Source: an uncultured Desulfomonile sp.
GTDB lineage: Bacteria; Desulfobacterota; Desulfomonilia; Desulfomonilales; Desulfomonilaceae
Direction: 5' to 3'
DNA: 14,599 bases
Assembly: GCA_903853735.1 (NCBI GenBank)
Contig: CAINUH010000084.1
Coordinates: forward strand, 1 to 14,599
Positions 7,129 through 14,599 of this stretch are shown here, piece by piece. A model generated the notes under the pieces. It had not been told where the DNA came from. It searched no databases and was given only the letters and a program-made list of their open reading frames with translations. Each line of letters opens with the position of its first letter. Positions within the stretch are counted from its first letter, which is position 1. Both the position numbers and the translations under genes were made by a program.

Positions 7129-7695
7129 ATGTCCTCGAAAAAACAAGTTGGAACAGACCTAGGCCTGACCGATAACGAGAAAGAACAACTTCATAACATC
7201 GCACTGACAGCAATCGAGAACAAGACCGAGGGCAAGAGTCCACCTGTTTTGTCACCTTCCTCGGAGAAGCTCAATGAGAAGCGCGGGGCCTTTGTATCAC
7301 TGTACAAAAAAGGAATGCTTAGAGGCTGCATAGGATCTTTGGAACCAACCGCTCCTCTTTACAAAACGGTACAAGAAATGTCTTTGGCTGCGGCTTTCCG
7401 AGACCCTCGTTTCCGCTCTGTAAGTGCTGAAGAGCTTCCGTATCTGGAACTCGAGATTTCTGTGCTCACTCCCCTTGAAAAGATAGGAAATCCTGAAGAG
7501 ATACAGGTGGGGGTACACGGAATAATGGTGAGAAATGGCCCTAGATCTGGGGTACTTTTGCCGCAGGTAGCGACCGAAAGAAATTGGGATCGAATAACCT
7601 TTTTGGAGGAAACGTGCCGCAAGGCCGGTTTGCCTAAGGATGCATGGAAGGAAGACGAAACAAGAATTTATGTCTTTTCAGCCGATGTCTTCTGA
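7129..7695 (+). CDS. amrA: AMMECR1-domain protein (AmmeMemoRadiSam system protein A)
   Basis: The 188-residue protein carries the AMMECR1 domain: the family signature LRGCIGS at 64-70, AAAFRDPRF at 87-95, LELEISVLTP at 106-115, GVLLPQVA at 141-148 and a C-terminal Y-V-F strand. Bacterial members are usually encoded with a MEMO1-like protein (AmrB) and a radical-SAM protein (AmrS). Neither partner is in this window, so this copy is an orphan or its partners lie elsewhere. The biochemical function of the family is unresolved. The ATG at 7129 has a strong site (GGGGAGG, 7113-7119), 9 bases upstream. The 3' end overlaps the zinc-ribbon/Yip1 gene, suggesting coupled translation. Residues 1-40 are a charged, less conserved extension. 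Confidence 0.9.
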   Translation: MSSKKQVGTDLGLTDNEKEQLHNIALTAIENKTEGKSPPVLSPSSEKLNEKRGAFVSLYKKGMLRGCIGSLEPTAPLYKTVQEMSLAAAFRDPRFRSVSAEELPYLELEISVLTPLEKIGNPEEIQVGVHGIMVRNGPRSGVLLPQVATERNWDRITFLEETCRKAGLPKDAWKEDETRIYVFSADVF

Positions 7696-8515
7696 GAATT
7701 TCGTGGGAGTCACCCCGGGGAAAGGACTTAAAGTGATCTGTCACCATTGTGGCCGTGAATTCGATTTGTTAACAGGACAAAGATTCTGCTCTTTTTGTGG
7801 CGGCTCCCTTGACGATGTCAGCAGTTTTCGTGAAGGGATTTCGTCCGACCACGTTTCGCCGGATCATCTCGGGGAGGATCAAGGCGGGATCCCATCTTCT
7901 CCGATAGGCATAGATTACTACTGTCCTTGGGAAGATCAGGAGAATCTGGGGTTCGTTCAAGGAATTCTCTTGACTCTAAAGCAGAGTCTTTTTACTCCGG
8001 TAAACTTTTTTTCAGGTCTCCCTAGACACGCCGGGTTACTCAATCCGTTGTTGTATGCCATGATTATAGGCACGGTCGGGGCTATGGCAGGTTATTTGAT
8101 TGGAGCCATAGTAGACAACCCTTTATTTTCACAAGGTAAACTGAGTGGACCAATGACTGTCCTCGTCGGCGTCTTCATGCCCGTATTTGTGTTCATCGGT
8201 ATTCTTCTAGGAACTATTTTTCTTCACATATCTTTGTTCCTGGTGGGTGGCCTGAACGAAGATTTTGAAGCCACGTTCAGGGTCGTATGCTATTCCTCAG
8301 GTCCCGACCTTTTCAATGCGATCCCAGTAGTGGGATGGCTCGTAGTCCTCATTTGGAAGCTGCTCTTGACTGTGATAGGCCTGCGCGAGGTGCAAGGCAT
8401 TAGTACGGGTAGAGCCACAGTCGCCGTGCTGCTCCCCGCAGTCCTTTGCTGTGTACTGTCCTTTGCGGGAGCCCTGGCAATAATAACCATAGGCTCTGGG
8501 CTCATCGGAAGTTGA
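7685..8515 (+). CDS. Zinc-ribbon protein with Yip1-like membrane domain
   Basis: Using the ATG at 7685, the protein is about 276 residues. It opens with a zinc ribbon (cysteines 19, 22, 35 and 38; CHHC and CSFC). A hydrophilic linker of about 50 residues follows, then a YIP1-like domain with about four hydrophobic stretches near 117-141, 155-186, 208-232 and 243-272. The LLNPLLY entry and the FNAIPVVGW segment fit Yip1-family proteins. These are small integral membrane proteins of unclear role in bacteria. The start is uncertain: ATGs at 7640, 7670 and 7685 are in frame and none has a well-placed ribosome site. 7685 gives the smallest overlap with the AMMECR1 gene (11 bases), suggesting reinitiation after it. 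The stop codon touches the stop of the opposing heparinase gene with no base between. Confidence 0.75.
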   Translation: MSSENFVGVTPGKGLKVICHHCGREFDLLTGQRFCSFCGGSLDDVSSFREGISSDHVSPDHLGEDQGGIPSSPIGIDYYCPWEDQENLGFVQGILLTLKQSLFTPVNFFSGLPRHAGLLNPLLYAMIIGTVGAMAGYLIGAIVDNPLFSQGKLSGPMTVLVGVFMPVFVFIGILLGTIFLHISLFLVGGLNEDFEATFRVVCYSSGPDLFNAIPVVGWLVVLIWKLLLTVIGLREVQGISTGRATVAVLLPAVLCCVLSFAGALAIITIGSGLIGS

Positions 8516-11071
8516 TTAACCTGTTGGAAAGTTTTCAGGCACAAGAGGCCGGCTTTGAGACCCATCCGTTGTGACCGGCAAAGGAATTCCACAACCTGCC
8601 ATTTTGATTCTGCTGAAATTAATGCGACCGTGATGCTTTTCTGGGCTGTGACCACGACTGAACAAATCAGGAGGCATTAGGCTCAACGAGTCTGTGTGTC
8701 CTTCCGGAAAGACCACTTCCAACTCAATTTCCCCTCTCGTCCCGTCCAATCTGTTTGCCTCTATATTTGACCCAGGACGCCCCCAGAAGGGGATCAAGAG
8801 CCATACCATAGTGATGGGTACAGTTCCCTTGATTGTGTAGGCAAATGATGGCGCCGGATAGTCTACCCCTTCAATAGAAACCCATCCAGAGCACGGGTTC
8901 ATAGATCCGGTAAAGGTCTCAAATCTCAAATCCTTAAGATCTACTAAAGGAACAAGAGCAAACCTGGGACCTCTGAAATCCAAAGATGTAAGAGCCAGGT
9001 TGTGCCACGAGACGTCCACCCTGCCGGGGAAAAATTGCCAGCACGCTGTCAGTTCATGGATTCCAGCCCCTACCAATATGTCACGAACTATCCAATACTC
9101 ACCCTTGACAAAAATGATAGTTCGGGAAACACAACTGTTTGGATCTTTGTTTTGCCAAGGGCCTGTGCAAACGCCGGTCAATATTTCGAGACCATCTGTC
9201 GAAGTCCAGGCGATGTAGGACCCCGATGATTCCATCTCTTGACGACTAAAGATGGCCTTGCGAATTGGGCCTTTTCCGTCGAGAAGCAACGTATTGTGTC
9301 CTGCAGCAGATCGGTAGTGTTCAGTCAAAATATCCGGCGCATAGGAAGTGATGCCTGGATCCACTAGTCGCTGCAGGCCGAAAGCGGCGACATCCAATGA
9401 CAGGACGTCTCCGTGAACGTGTGCCGCGCCTGAAGGACCTGCTCTAAAAACAAGATGATTAGCGGAACGGCCGTGGTGAGATCGCATTGTGGCAATCCCC
9501 GCACTCGGAAAGACGTGCGAAATTGTTTCAGGAGTGTTTCCGGACTTACCGTGACACCCTATCCATGTCAGGTCGGGTCGGTTAAAGATCTTACCGACCT
9601 TTTGCATCAAAACCCGGTAGTCTCCTGTGGCTCCTGCCGAATCATTTAGAGCGGGCCACGTGAAATCCGGACGGTATAGTGCCGCCAGGTAGCCAATGCT
9701 CTTTTCGATTAGACGCCTGAACTCATCTGGTAAGGGCCTCCCTCTTCCTTCCGCAGCCTGTTTCACTTCGAGTATCGCTGCGAGACATATCGAATGATAG
9801 AGAGGAGAAATCTCAAAATGGACCCCGTCGCGAAAGAATTGTTCTTTTAGTTGACGGCTGAGCCTTTCTAGACCCGTCTCCACCCACTGCTCCGCCTCCA
9901 GAAATTCCGGGAAACATAGCCCGGCCAAAGTCAGAGCTGCCGACTCAACTATGATCCAGTTGTTTGGGTGGCCTTGATGATCGATCAGGCTTCTCGCATG
10001 TTCCCATATCGAGGACAGCATGACCTGGCGGGTCTCACGCCGAAACGATTTTCTGAACCAAGCTATTCCCACAATCCAAAGCCATTCTCTTAGTCTCCAC
10101 GCTGTTGACAAGCTCTCCCAGGATGGCCCGGCACCTCCATTAGAATCTATCGGTACAAGATTCTGTGTTATCCAACCGCGCAAAATGTTGTCTAGGGCGA
10201 TCACGTAACGCTCCTCGCCGGTCTCTGAAACCGCCCTCACCAGGGATCTGAGAAAGTGGTGTCGGTGAAGAAAGTGTGACCATTCCTGACATCCCAGAGG
10301 ATTGTAATCCCAGCAGATAGGATTTCCTATCTGCTGCCCCATGACAAAGCCGTCTAGAATTTCTTGGGCGCTTTCAACGGGATAAGGATGGGGAGGAGGG
10401 AGCAACAGTGCGAGATCGTTTTCACAAAAAGGCGGACACACTTTTTCGGAGTTGACTTCAACCGAGTACGAGTCTTGGCAGCAATCGTGCGAAAAAAAAG
10501 ACGTGACCCCCGGAATATCTCGAGCCAGGACTTTGGCTAGGCCCTCGCTACTTAGTCTCGGACCGGAGCGAACTTCTTTGGACTCGCCGTAAAGGCCCGA
10601 CACAGAGACTTCCATCCCGTCCTTGCCCTGGTATGTTTTTTCTCTCGAGAAGACTATCTCAATCTCGCGCACATCCTCCCATCCTCGAGGTGTCCCATAT
10701 TTTCCAAAACTTTCCGCAGGAAATCTCAGATCTGACATTATGCCGGGTAGAAGGGTCTCTCTCCCGCCGGTAAACGAAATGTCAGGTATTGTGGCTGGTC
10801 CACCTTGTGAGCCATGAACTATCTTCAGTCCCACTAAAATCGTTTCCTGTGATCGGTTGAGAGCTACTAAGGATAACAGGTTGAATTTACAAAGGTCCGG
10901 CAAGAGCGGTACGAGCTTCACAGTCGCTTTCCCTGATGATCTGAAATCCAAAGACAGTCCTGCCTCAGTGGTTACTGAGCAACCTTGGGAATCGTTCTTC
11001 ATCCGAATCAACTCTCGTGCTAAGATTCGATCTACGGTGAACTGACCAGGAGTTAGATTTGGATTTCTCAT
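8516..11071 (-). CDS. Heparinase II/III-family protein (polysaccharide-lyase-like)
   Basis: This is an 851-residue protein. Residues 1 to about 210 look like a beta-rich N-terminal module of no family I can name. About 230-490 form the alpha/alpha-barrel typical of heparinase II/III and alginate lyases, with HPNNW (368-372) and EISPLYH (420-426). About 535-780 is the heparinase II/III-like beta domain with HVHGDVLSLD (551-560) and AAGHNTLLLDG (589-599). Asn371 or Asn370, Tyr425 and His551 or His553 are the likely catalytic set by analogy with such lyases. The substrate would be a uronic-acid-containing polysaccharide, but it cannot be read from sequence. No signal peptide is visible and no alternative upstream start exists before a stop, which is unusual for this family. 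It lies 85 bases behind the LOG gene and may be co-transcribed. The ribosome site at the chosen ATG is poor; Met24 is an alternative. Confidence 0.85.
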   Translation of the reverse strand: MRNPNLTPGQFTVDRILARELIRMKNDSQGCSVTTEAGLSLDFRSSGKATVKLVPLLPDLCKFNLLSLVALNRSQETILVGLKIVHGSQGGPATIPDISFTGGRETLLPGIMSDLRFPAESFGKYGTPRGWEDVREIEIVFSREKTYQGKDGMEVSVSGLYGESKEVRSGPRLSSEGLAKVLARDIPGVTSFFSHDCCQDSYSVEVNSEKVCPPFCENDLALLLPPPHPYPVESAQEILDGFVMGQQIGNPICWDYNPLGCQEWSHFLHRHHFLRSLVRAVSETGEERYVIALDNILRGWITQNLVPIDSNGGAGPSWESLSTAWRLREWLWIVGIAWFRKSFRRETRQVMLSSIWEHARSLIDHQGHPNNWIIVESAALTLAGLCFPEFLEAEQWVETGLERLSRQLKEQFFRDGVHFEISPLYHSICLAAILEVKQAAEGRGRPLPDEFRRLIEKSIGYLAALYRPDFTWPALNDSAGATGDYRVLMQKVGKIFNRPDLTWIGCHGKSGNTPETISHVFPSAGIATMRSHHGRSANHLVFRAGPSGAAHVHGDVLSLDVAAFGLQRLVDPGITSYAPDILTEHYRSAAGHNTLLLDGKGPIRKAIFSRQEMESSGSYIAWTSTDGLEILTGVCTGPWQNKDPNSCVSRTIIFVKGEYWIVRDILVGAGIHELTACWQFFPGRVDVSWHNLALTSLDFRGPRFALVPLVDLKDLRFETFTGSMNPCSGWVSIEGVDYPAPSFAYTIKGTVPITMVWLLIPFWGRPGSNIEANRLDGTRGEIELEVVFPEGHTDSLSLMPPDLFSRGHSPEKHHGRINFSRIKMAGCGIPLPVTTDGSQSRPLVPENFPTG

Positions 11072-11156
11072 GATTGTTTGATACTGCTGAAGGTAGTTGC
11101 CCTGTGATTTAGTATCAGCGGATAATCAAGCCCTCGTGTCACATTCTTTGTTGATC

Positions 11157-11726
11157 TCAGTATCTTGATAATTGGTGTCGCGAGATGTGATCGAACATTT
11201 TGTCCACAAGGGCTTGAGGTTCAAATTCGACCGCTAACAGAGCCACGGGACGACTGTCGGACAAAGAAGCCAATCTACTGAATTCATTGGAAAACCCTCC
11301 ACTATCTAAAAGCACCCCCACGGCACAACCGGGCCCAAGTTCATCGTATGCTATTGTGAATTCATTGAGAGTGCCCATTCCGCCGCCAACAAAAATGCAG
11401 GCGTCTGAACTTCTCACCAGTATTACATTTCTCCCTTTAGGCCCCATTCCGGTATAAAGGATTATTTGGCTGTCTACAGGGTATGAATAAACTGAAATGT
11501 GTTCCTCTCTGTTTGAAGCCGGTGAAATTCCCACGGTAATTCCACCGGCACTTGATGCTCCCAGCACTGCTGCATGGGGAAGTCCCGGGCACGCTCCGGT
11601 AAGGATGACTCCCTTTTTAAGGGCGATTGATTGTCCTATTTCAAATGCCTTGCCACCGGGCGACGACTCTTCCGGCACAGATGCTGAGCCAAGAACGGCA
11701 ATTTTCCATATTCGTTCTAATTCCAT
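11157..11726 (-). CDS. LOG/SLOG-type Rossmann protein (TIGR00725-like)
   Basis: The 189-residue protein has a Rossmann-like nucleotide-binding fold of the LOG superfamily. VLGSAS is near the start, followed by GACPGLPHAA (about 43-52), GRNVILVRSSDACIFVGGG and GGGMGTLNEF. The last is this subgroup's version of the PGGxGTxxE phosphoribohydrolase motif, with the first proline replaced by glycine. LOG proteins of the cytokinin type release the base from nucleoside monophosphates. TIGR00725-like members keep the fold but their substrate is not settled, so no reaction is assigned. The start is an ATG with GAGG 5 bases upstream (CCTC at 11732-11735 on the + strand). A sigma70-like promoter lies about 75 bases further up. 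The heparinase gene follows on the same strand. Confidence 0.8.
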   Translation of the reverse strand: MELERIWKIAVLGSASVPEESSPGGKAFEIGQSIALKKGVILTGACPGLPHAAVLGASSAGGITVGISPASNREEHISVYSYPVDSQIILYTGMGPKGRNVILVRSSDACIFVGGGMGTLNEFTIAYDELGPGCAVGVLLDSGGFSNEFSRLASLSDSRPVALLAVEFEPQALVDKMFDHISRHQLSRY

Positions 11727-11806
11727 ACCAACCTCGGGAAATGTTGAAGGGAAAGACTTCCGGCACGAGCACCCAAGAATCCTGGGTTGGCTTCCTTTCC
11801 CCCGGC

Positions 11807-11836
11807 ATTATTTCTTTATCGATCAGGTCTAGTCAA
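11807..11836 (-). promoter_or_regulatory. Sigma70-like promoter of the LOG gene
   Basis: On the minus strand TTGACT (11836-11831) is followed after 18 bases by AATAAT (11812-11807), each five of six to consensus. Transcription would start near 11800, about 75 bases before the LOG start. It lies in the divergent region shared with glmU. Confidence 0.45.
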
Positions 11837-11922
11837 CATTTGTTTTTTCTGAGGTTTTGTATGACTAATTTTCGACAACGCGGCTTATGAAAAGTGCGCA
11901 CAATTACTAGCCCTCAAAGGCC

Positions 11923-11949
11923 TTGACAGGGTTAGCACGAAGGGATAAG
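11923..11949 (+). promoter_or_regulatory. Possible promoter of glmU
   Basis: A perfect TTGACA (11923-11928) is followed after 15 bases by GATAAG (11944-11949), four of six to the -10 consensus. The spacing is short and the -10 weak. The leader would be about 35 bases. The -35 context (11919-11933) nearly repeats that of the GlsB/YeaQ promoter. Confidence 0.35.
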
Positions 11950-11989
11950 TTTGCGTGGTCCGAGCCGCAAAAATTTTATTTAGAGAATC

Positions 11990-13387
11990 ATGAACGATTA
12001 TGCTGCCCTGATTTTGGCTGCCGGCAAGGGCACACGGATGAAATCCGGCCGCTGCAAGGTTCTGCATCTGGTGGCAGGCAGGCCGATGATTTCGTACGTT
12101 CTGGAAGCTGTTACTTCGGCCGGCATAAAAAAGATCGCGTTGGTAGTGGGCCATCAGTGCGATGAAGTGGTCAAGTCTGTTAATATGCTCGACGTTGAAT
12201 TTGCCCTGCAGGAACCACAACTTGGCACGGGACATGCCGTGGCGGCGGCAAACAGCCTGTTTGAGACATTTTCCGGCAACATACTGATACTTTGTGGTGA
12301 CATCCCTCTCATCCGTGCCCTGACTATCAATGAGTTTATCGAATTCCACGAGCAAAAAAGGAGCCGGTTGAGTGTTCTTACAACGATTCTGGAAGAACCA
12401 TTTGGATATGGCAGAATAGTCCGAGACTGTTCCCGCCACGTCCAACGAATAGTTGAAGAAAGGGATGCCAAGGCTGATGAAAGGGAAATAACAGAGGTAA
12501 ATACAGGTATTTATCTGGTAGACACTTCACTTCTCTATTCGCTGATCAAAAAGATCCAGCCCAACAATGCTCAGAAAGAATATTACCTCACGGATATCGT
12601 GGCCGAAGCAGTAAAAGAGTCTCTCCATGTTGAGGCCTTTATTTTGCACCGTGCTCCGGAGGTGATCGGCATTAATAACAGGATTGATCTGGCTAGAGTT
12701 TCAGCTATTATTTGGGATCGCACACGAGAAGACTTGATGAATAGCGGCGTAACCCTATTGGATCCAAAGACTGTCTTCGTGGATTCTCAGGTGAGCATAG
12801 GACCGGATACGGTAGTTTATCCTTTTTCGATCATTTCTGGAGCAACGGAGATAGGGAAAGAGTGTATCATTGAGGCGGGAGTAAGTATCCATGACTGCAC
12901 GCTGGGCAACCGCGTCAACGTGTTGCAAGGATCGAGGTTGAATAGAGCCGTGGTTCGCGATGGTGCGACTATTGGTCCCATGGCTCACTTGAGACCCGAG
13001 GCGGATATTGGTGAAAACGCCAGAATAGGCAATTTTGTGGAAGTGAAAAAAACCTCTGTGGGTGCAGGCACCAAGGCAGCGCACTTGACTTATCTTGGTG
13101 ACAGCCGAATAGGAAAACAAGTAAACATAGGTTGTGGAACGATTACTTGCAATTATGACGGCAAGCAGAAGCATCGGACCATAATCCACGATAACTGTTT
13201 CATAGGATCAGCCGTTCAGTTTGTAGCTCCTGTAGAGGTTGGAGAGGGGAGCCTTGTCGGAGCCGGTAGTACTATCACCAAGGACGTTCCCCCTCATTCT
13301 TTGGCCGTGTCCAGGAGCAAGCAGAGGATCTATCCGTTGAAGACCGGTCAGGGAACGGGATCACGTGATGAAGATAGGCATTCTTGA
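11990..13387 (+). CDS. glmU: Bifunctional GlmU: glucosamine-1-P acetyltransferase / GlcNAc-1-P uridylyltransferase
   Basis: GlmU makes UDP-GlcNAc, the precursor of peptidoglycan and lipid A, in two steps. The 465 residues show the N-terminal pyrophosphorylase half (about 1-230): LAAGKGTRM (9-17), QEPQLGTGHA (74-83), CGDIPL (102-107), FGYGRIVRD (138-146) and EVNTGIY (169-175). The C-terminal half (about 255-455) is a left-handed beta-helix of hexapeptide repeats, with His365 in KAAHLTYLGD as the likely acetyltransfer base and TITCNYDG at 384-391. Two local deviations stand out: the uridylyltransferase loop reads SGRCKVLH where most have LPKVLH, and GCGT replaces GAGT in the second domain. The ATG at 11990 gives the standard N-terminus, with a weak AGAGA site. 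The last 23 bases overlap the dus gene. Confidence 0.96.
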   Translation: MNDYAALILAAGKGTRMKSGRCKVLHLVAGRPMISYVLEAVTSAGIKKIALVVGHQCDEVVKSVNMLDVEFALQEPQLGTGHAVAAANSLFETFSGNILILCGDIPLIRALTINEFIEFHEQKRSRLSVLTTILEEPFGYGRIVRDCSRHVQRIVEERDAKADEREITEVNTGIYLVDTSLLYSLIKKIQPNNAQKEYYLTDIVAEAVKESLHVEAFILHRAPEVIGINNRIDLARVSAIIWDRTREDLMNSGVTLLDPKTVFVDSQVSIGPDTVVYPFSIISGATEIGKECIIEAGVSIHDCTLGNRVNVLQGSRLNRAVVRDGATIGPMAHLRPEADIGENARIGNFVEVKKTSVGAGTKAAHLTYLGDSRIGKQVNIGCGTITCNYDGKQKHRTIIHDNCFIGSAVQFVAPVEVGEGSLVGAGSTITKDVPPHSLAVSRSKQRIYPLKTGQGTGSRDEDRHS

Positions 13388-14333
13388 ACTGGTAGGAAAC
13401 ATTTTCCTAGCTCCAATGGCTGGGATTACAGACCCTCCGTTCAGGAGGATTGTTCAAAGTTTTGGCGTCTCGGCTCTCTGGACCGAAATGATTAGCGCCC
13501 ATGGTCTGCTCACTGCCCCTGGTAGGTTCCGTACGTTAAAACTGGGTGGGCACACCGTGCCCACAATATTTCAGATCAGCGGCAACGAGCCGGGGATGAT
13601 GGCTGAAGCGGCTCGAGGCCTCCAAGATTTGGGTGCAGCAGCCATTGATATTAACATGGGATGTCCGGCGAGAAGGATAGTTTGCAATGGAGCAGGCGCC
13701 GCCCTCATGAAAAATCTTCCATTGGCGGGAAAAATCGTGGCAGCGGTTCGCATGGGGGTCAAGATCCCGGTTACGGCAAAAATCAGGTCCGGATGGGATG
13801 ACCAGACACACAATGCTCCGGCGCTAGCTCGAATAATAGAAGATGAAGGGGCCGATGCCGTGATCATACATTCCAGGAGCTACTCCAACAAACATTCAGG
13901 ACCAGCATCCTTAAAAGTGATCGAAGAGGTCAAACAAGCTGTAAAAATTCCAGTTATAGGTAACGGCGGGATCCAGGACGTGCGGGATGCTGAGACGATG
14001 CTTGGCATGACTGGTTGCGACGGGGTGATGGTAGGTCGAGGAGCTTTGGGTAGGCCTTGGTTCCCCAGCCTTATAATGAGTCGATTCTTGTTTCGGCCAA
14101 CGAATGTTGGGCCGGTCAAGACTTTCCTGGAAGTCATCCGAGACCATTTCAGATTTCAGATGGAATTGTGGGATGTTTTGTACGCAGTGCGCCGTATGCG
14201 TAAACATCTGGCCTGGTACTCAAGAGGTTTCCCCAACGGGACGGAGTTCAGGCGAAGAGTTTTCCGTGAAGAGGATCCGACCAGGGTTTTGAATTGCGTC
14301 GAAGAATTCTTCGGGAGGGCACTAATCACATGA
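13365..14333 (+). CDS. dusB: tRNA-dihydrouridine synthase, DusB-like
   Basis: The enzyme is an FMN-dependent reductase that converts uridines in tRNA to dihydrouridine with NADPH. The 322 residues fit the family. APMAGITDPPFR (16-27) starts the TIM barrel. The catalytic cysteine is Cys100 in INMGCPARR, followed by GAGAALM (109-115). TAKIRSGWDD, VIIHSR, PVIGNGGI and GVMVGRGALGRPW carry the flavin- and substrate-binding positions, and a helical C-terminal domain of about 80 residues follows. The annotated start is a GTG; the adjacent ATG at 13368 is equally possible. Both lie inside the glmU 3' end, with GGGA at 13357-13360 as ribosome site. The stop overlaps the start of the Fis-type gene (ATGA), matching the dusB-fis operon of enterobacteria. 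That pairing favours DusB over other Dus types. Confidence 0.93.
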   Translation: MMKIGILELVGNIFLAPMAGITDPPFRRIVQSFGVSALWTEMISAHGLLTAPGRFRTLKLGGHTVPTIFQISGNEPGMMAEAARGLQDLGAAAIDINMGCPARRIVCNGAGAALMKNLPLAGKIVAAVRMGVKIPVTAKIRSGWDDQTHNAPALARIIEDEGADAVIIHSRSYSNKHSGPASLKVIEEVKQAVKIPVIGNGGIQDVRDAETMLGMTGCDGVMVGRGALGRPWFPSLIMSRFLFRPTNVGPVKTFLEVIRDHFRFQMELWDVLYAVRRMRKHLAWYSRGFPNGTEFRRRVFREEDPTRVLNCVEEFFGRALIT

Positions 14334-14599
14334 AGAGAAATGAAACCAGCCCTCCGCAGGGTTCCAGCGATTTGAAAGGACTGCCTAAAGTCGGCAGAGC
14401 AAAGGCCCTACTTTCAATCAATATTGGTGACTCAATTGACTTGTTGGTCGAGTATTTATGCGACAATGGCGTCAAGAATATTCATCCGCTCATTATGGGA
14501 GAAGTGGAAAAGAGGCTTATCGTCAAAGTTCTTGAGAGAAGTCGAGGGAACAAGTTGCAGGCGGCTGAACGCCTTGGAATCAGCCGCAATACTTTTCAC
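14330..14599 (+). CDS. fis: Fis-type DNA-binding protein, 3' end beyond the window
   Basis: Ninety codons are visible, starting at an ATG that overlaps the dus stop (14330-14333). Residues about 55-90 match the Fis-type helix-turn-helix: EVEKRLIVKVLERSRGN, then AAERLGISRNTFH, which in family members is followed by only a few more residues (RKL-type ending). The N-terminal 40 residues are variable, with an IDLLVEYL helix that could form the dimer core as in E. coli Fis. The small size (about 95-100 residues expected) argues for a Fis-like nucleoid protein rather than the tail of an NtrC-type activator, whose AAA+ domain is absent. In E. coli fis is translated behind dusB and responds to growth rate; whether that applies here is inference. 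Confidence 0.8.
   Translation, partial: MKRNETSPPQGSSDLKGLPKVGRAKALLSINIGDSIDLLVEYLCDNGVKNIHPLIMGEVEKRLIVKVLERSRGNKLQAAERLGISRNTFH

Noticed and set aside
14330..14599. Tail of an NtrC-type sigma54 activator
   Set aside because: The frame begins with its own ATG overlapping the dus stop and has no AAA+ domain upstream; size and context fit a Fis-like protein.
1..14599. CRISPR array, tRNA, rRNA or intact insertion sequence
   Set aside because: No regularly spaced repeats, cloverleaf-like sequence, rRNA motif or transposase with terminal repeats was seen on reading both strands.

Overview
The window looks like a chromosomal segment of a Gram-negative bacterium of moderate GC content. The closest fit is a deltaproteobacterium-like (Desulfobacterota) lineage. 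This is an inference from gene content: a dus-fis pair, an AMMECR1-domain gene, a guaB-argC pairing, a small SppA peptidase, and core proteins that look delta-like. No rRNA or other taxonomic marker is present, so the placement is tentative.

Left end (1-1371): remains of a phage-defence locus. In order these are the C-terminus of a large DNA methyltransferase resembling PglX-type or Eco57I-type enzymes, a DUF1016/YhcG-type gene cut short after about 110 residues, and the last third of a BrxL (Lon-like BREX protein) gene. The DUF1016 and BrxL pieces abut with almost nothing between them and lie in different reading frames. I read this as a type I BREX-like module that has lost everything between DUF1016 and the BrxL C-terminus, including any pglZ and the BrxL AAA+ core. 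By eye this part is richer in GC and in GCC/CGC/ACC/CCC codons than what follows.

Boundary (1372-1981): about 610 bases without a convincing gene, holding a bulged inverted repeat and a good sigma70-type promoter. The promoter leads into a small GlsB/YeaQ membrane protein gene (1982-2227).

Housekeeping block, + strand (2502-8515): a PHP-family metallophosphoesterase, sppA (membrane-anchored signal peptide peptidase), guaB (IMP dehydrogenase), argC (arginine biosynthesis), an AMMECR1-domain gene, and an overlapping gene for a zinc-ribbon protein with a Yip1-like membrane domain. guaB and argC are 21 bases apart and probably co-transcribed. The AMMECR1 and zinc-ribbon genes overlap and are probably translationally coupled.

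Minus-strand pair (8516-11726): a LOG/TIGR00725-type nucleotide-binding protein followed by an 851-residue heparinase II/III-family protein with no visible signal peptide. The heparinase stop codon directly abuts the stop codon of the zinc-ribbon gene.

Right end, + strand (11990-14599): glmU, a dusB-like tRNA-dihydrouridine synthase overlapping it by 23 bases, and a Fis-type DNA-binding protein that begins within the dus stop codon and runs off the window. This is the dus-fis arrangement known from enterobacteria, here joined to UDP-GlcNAc synthesis.

No tRNA, rRNA, CRISPR array, intact insertion sequence or recognised riboswitch was seen.
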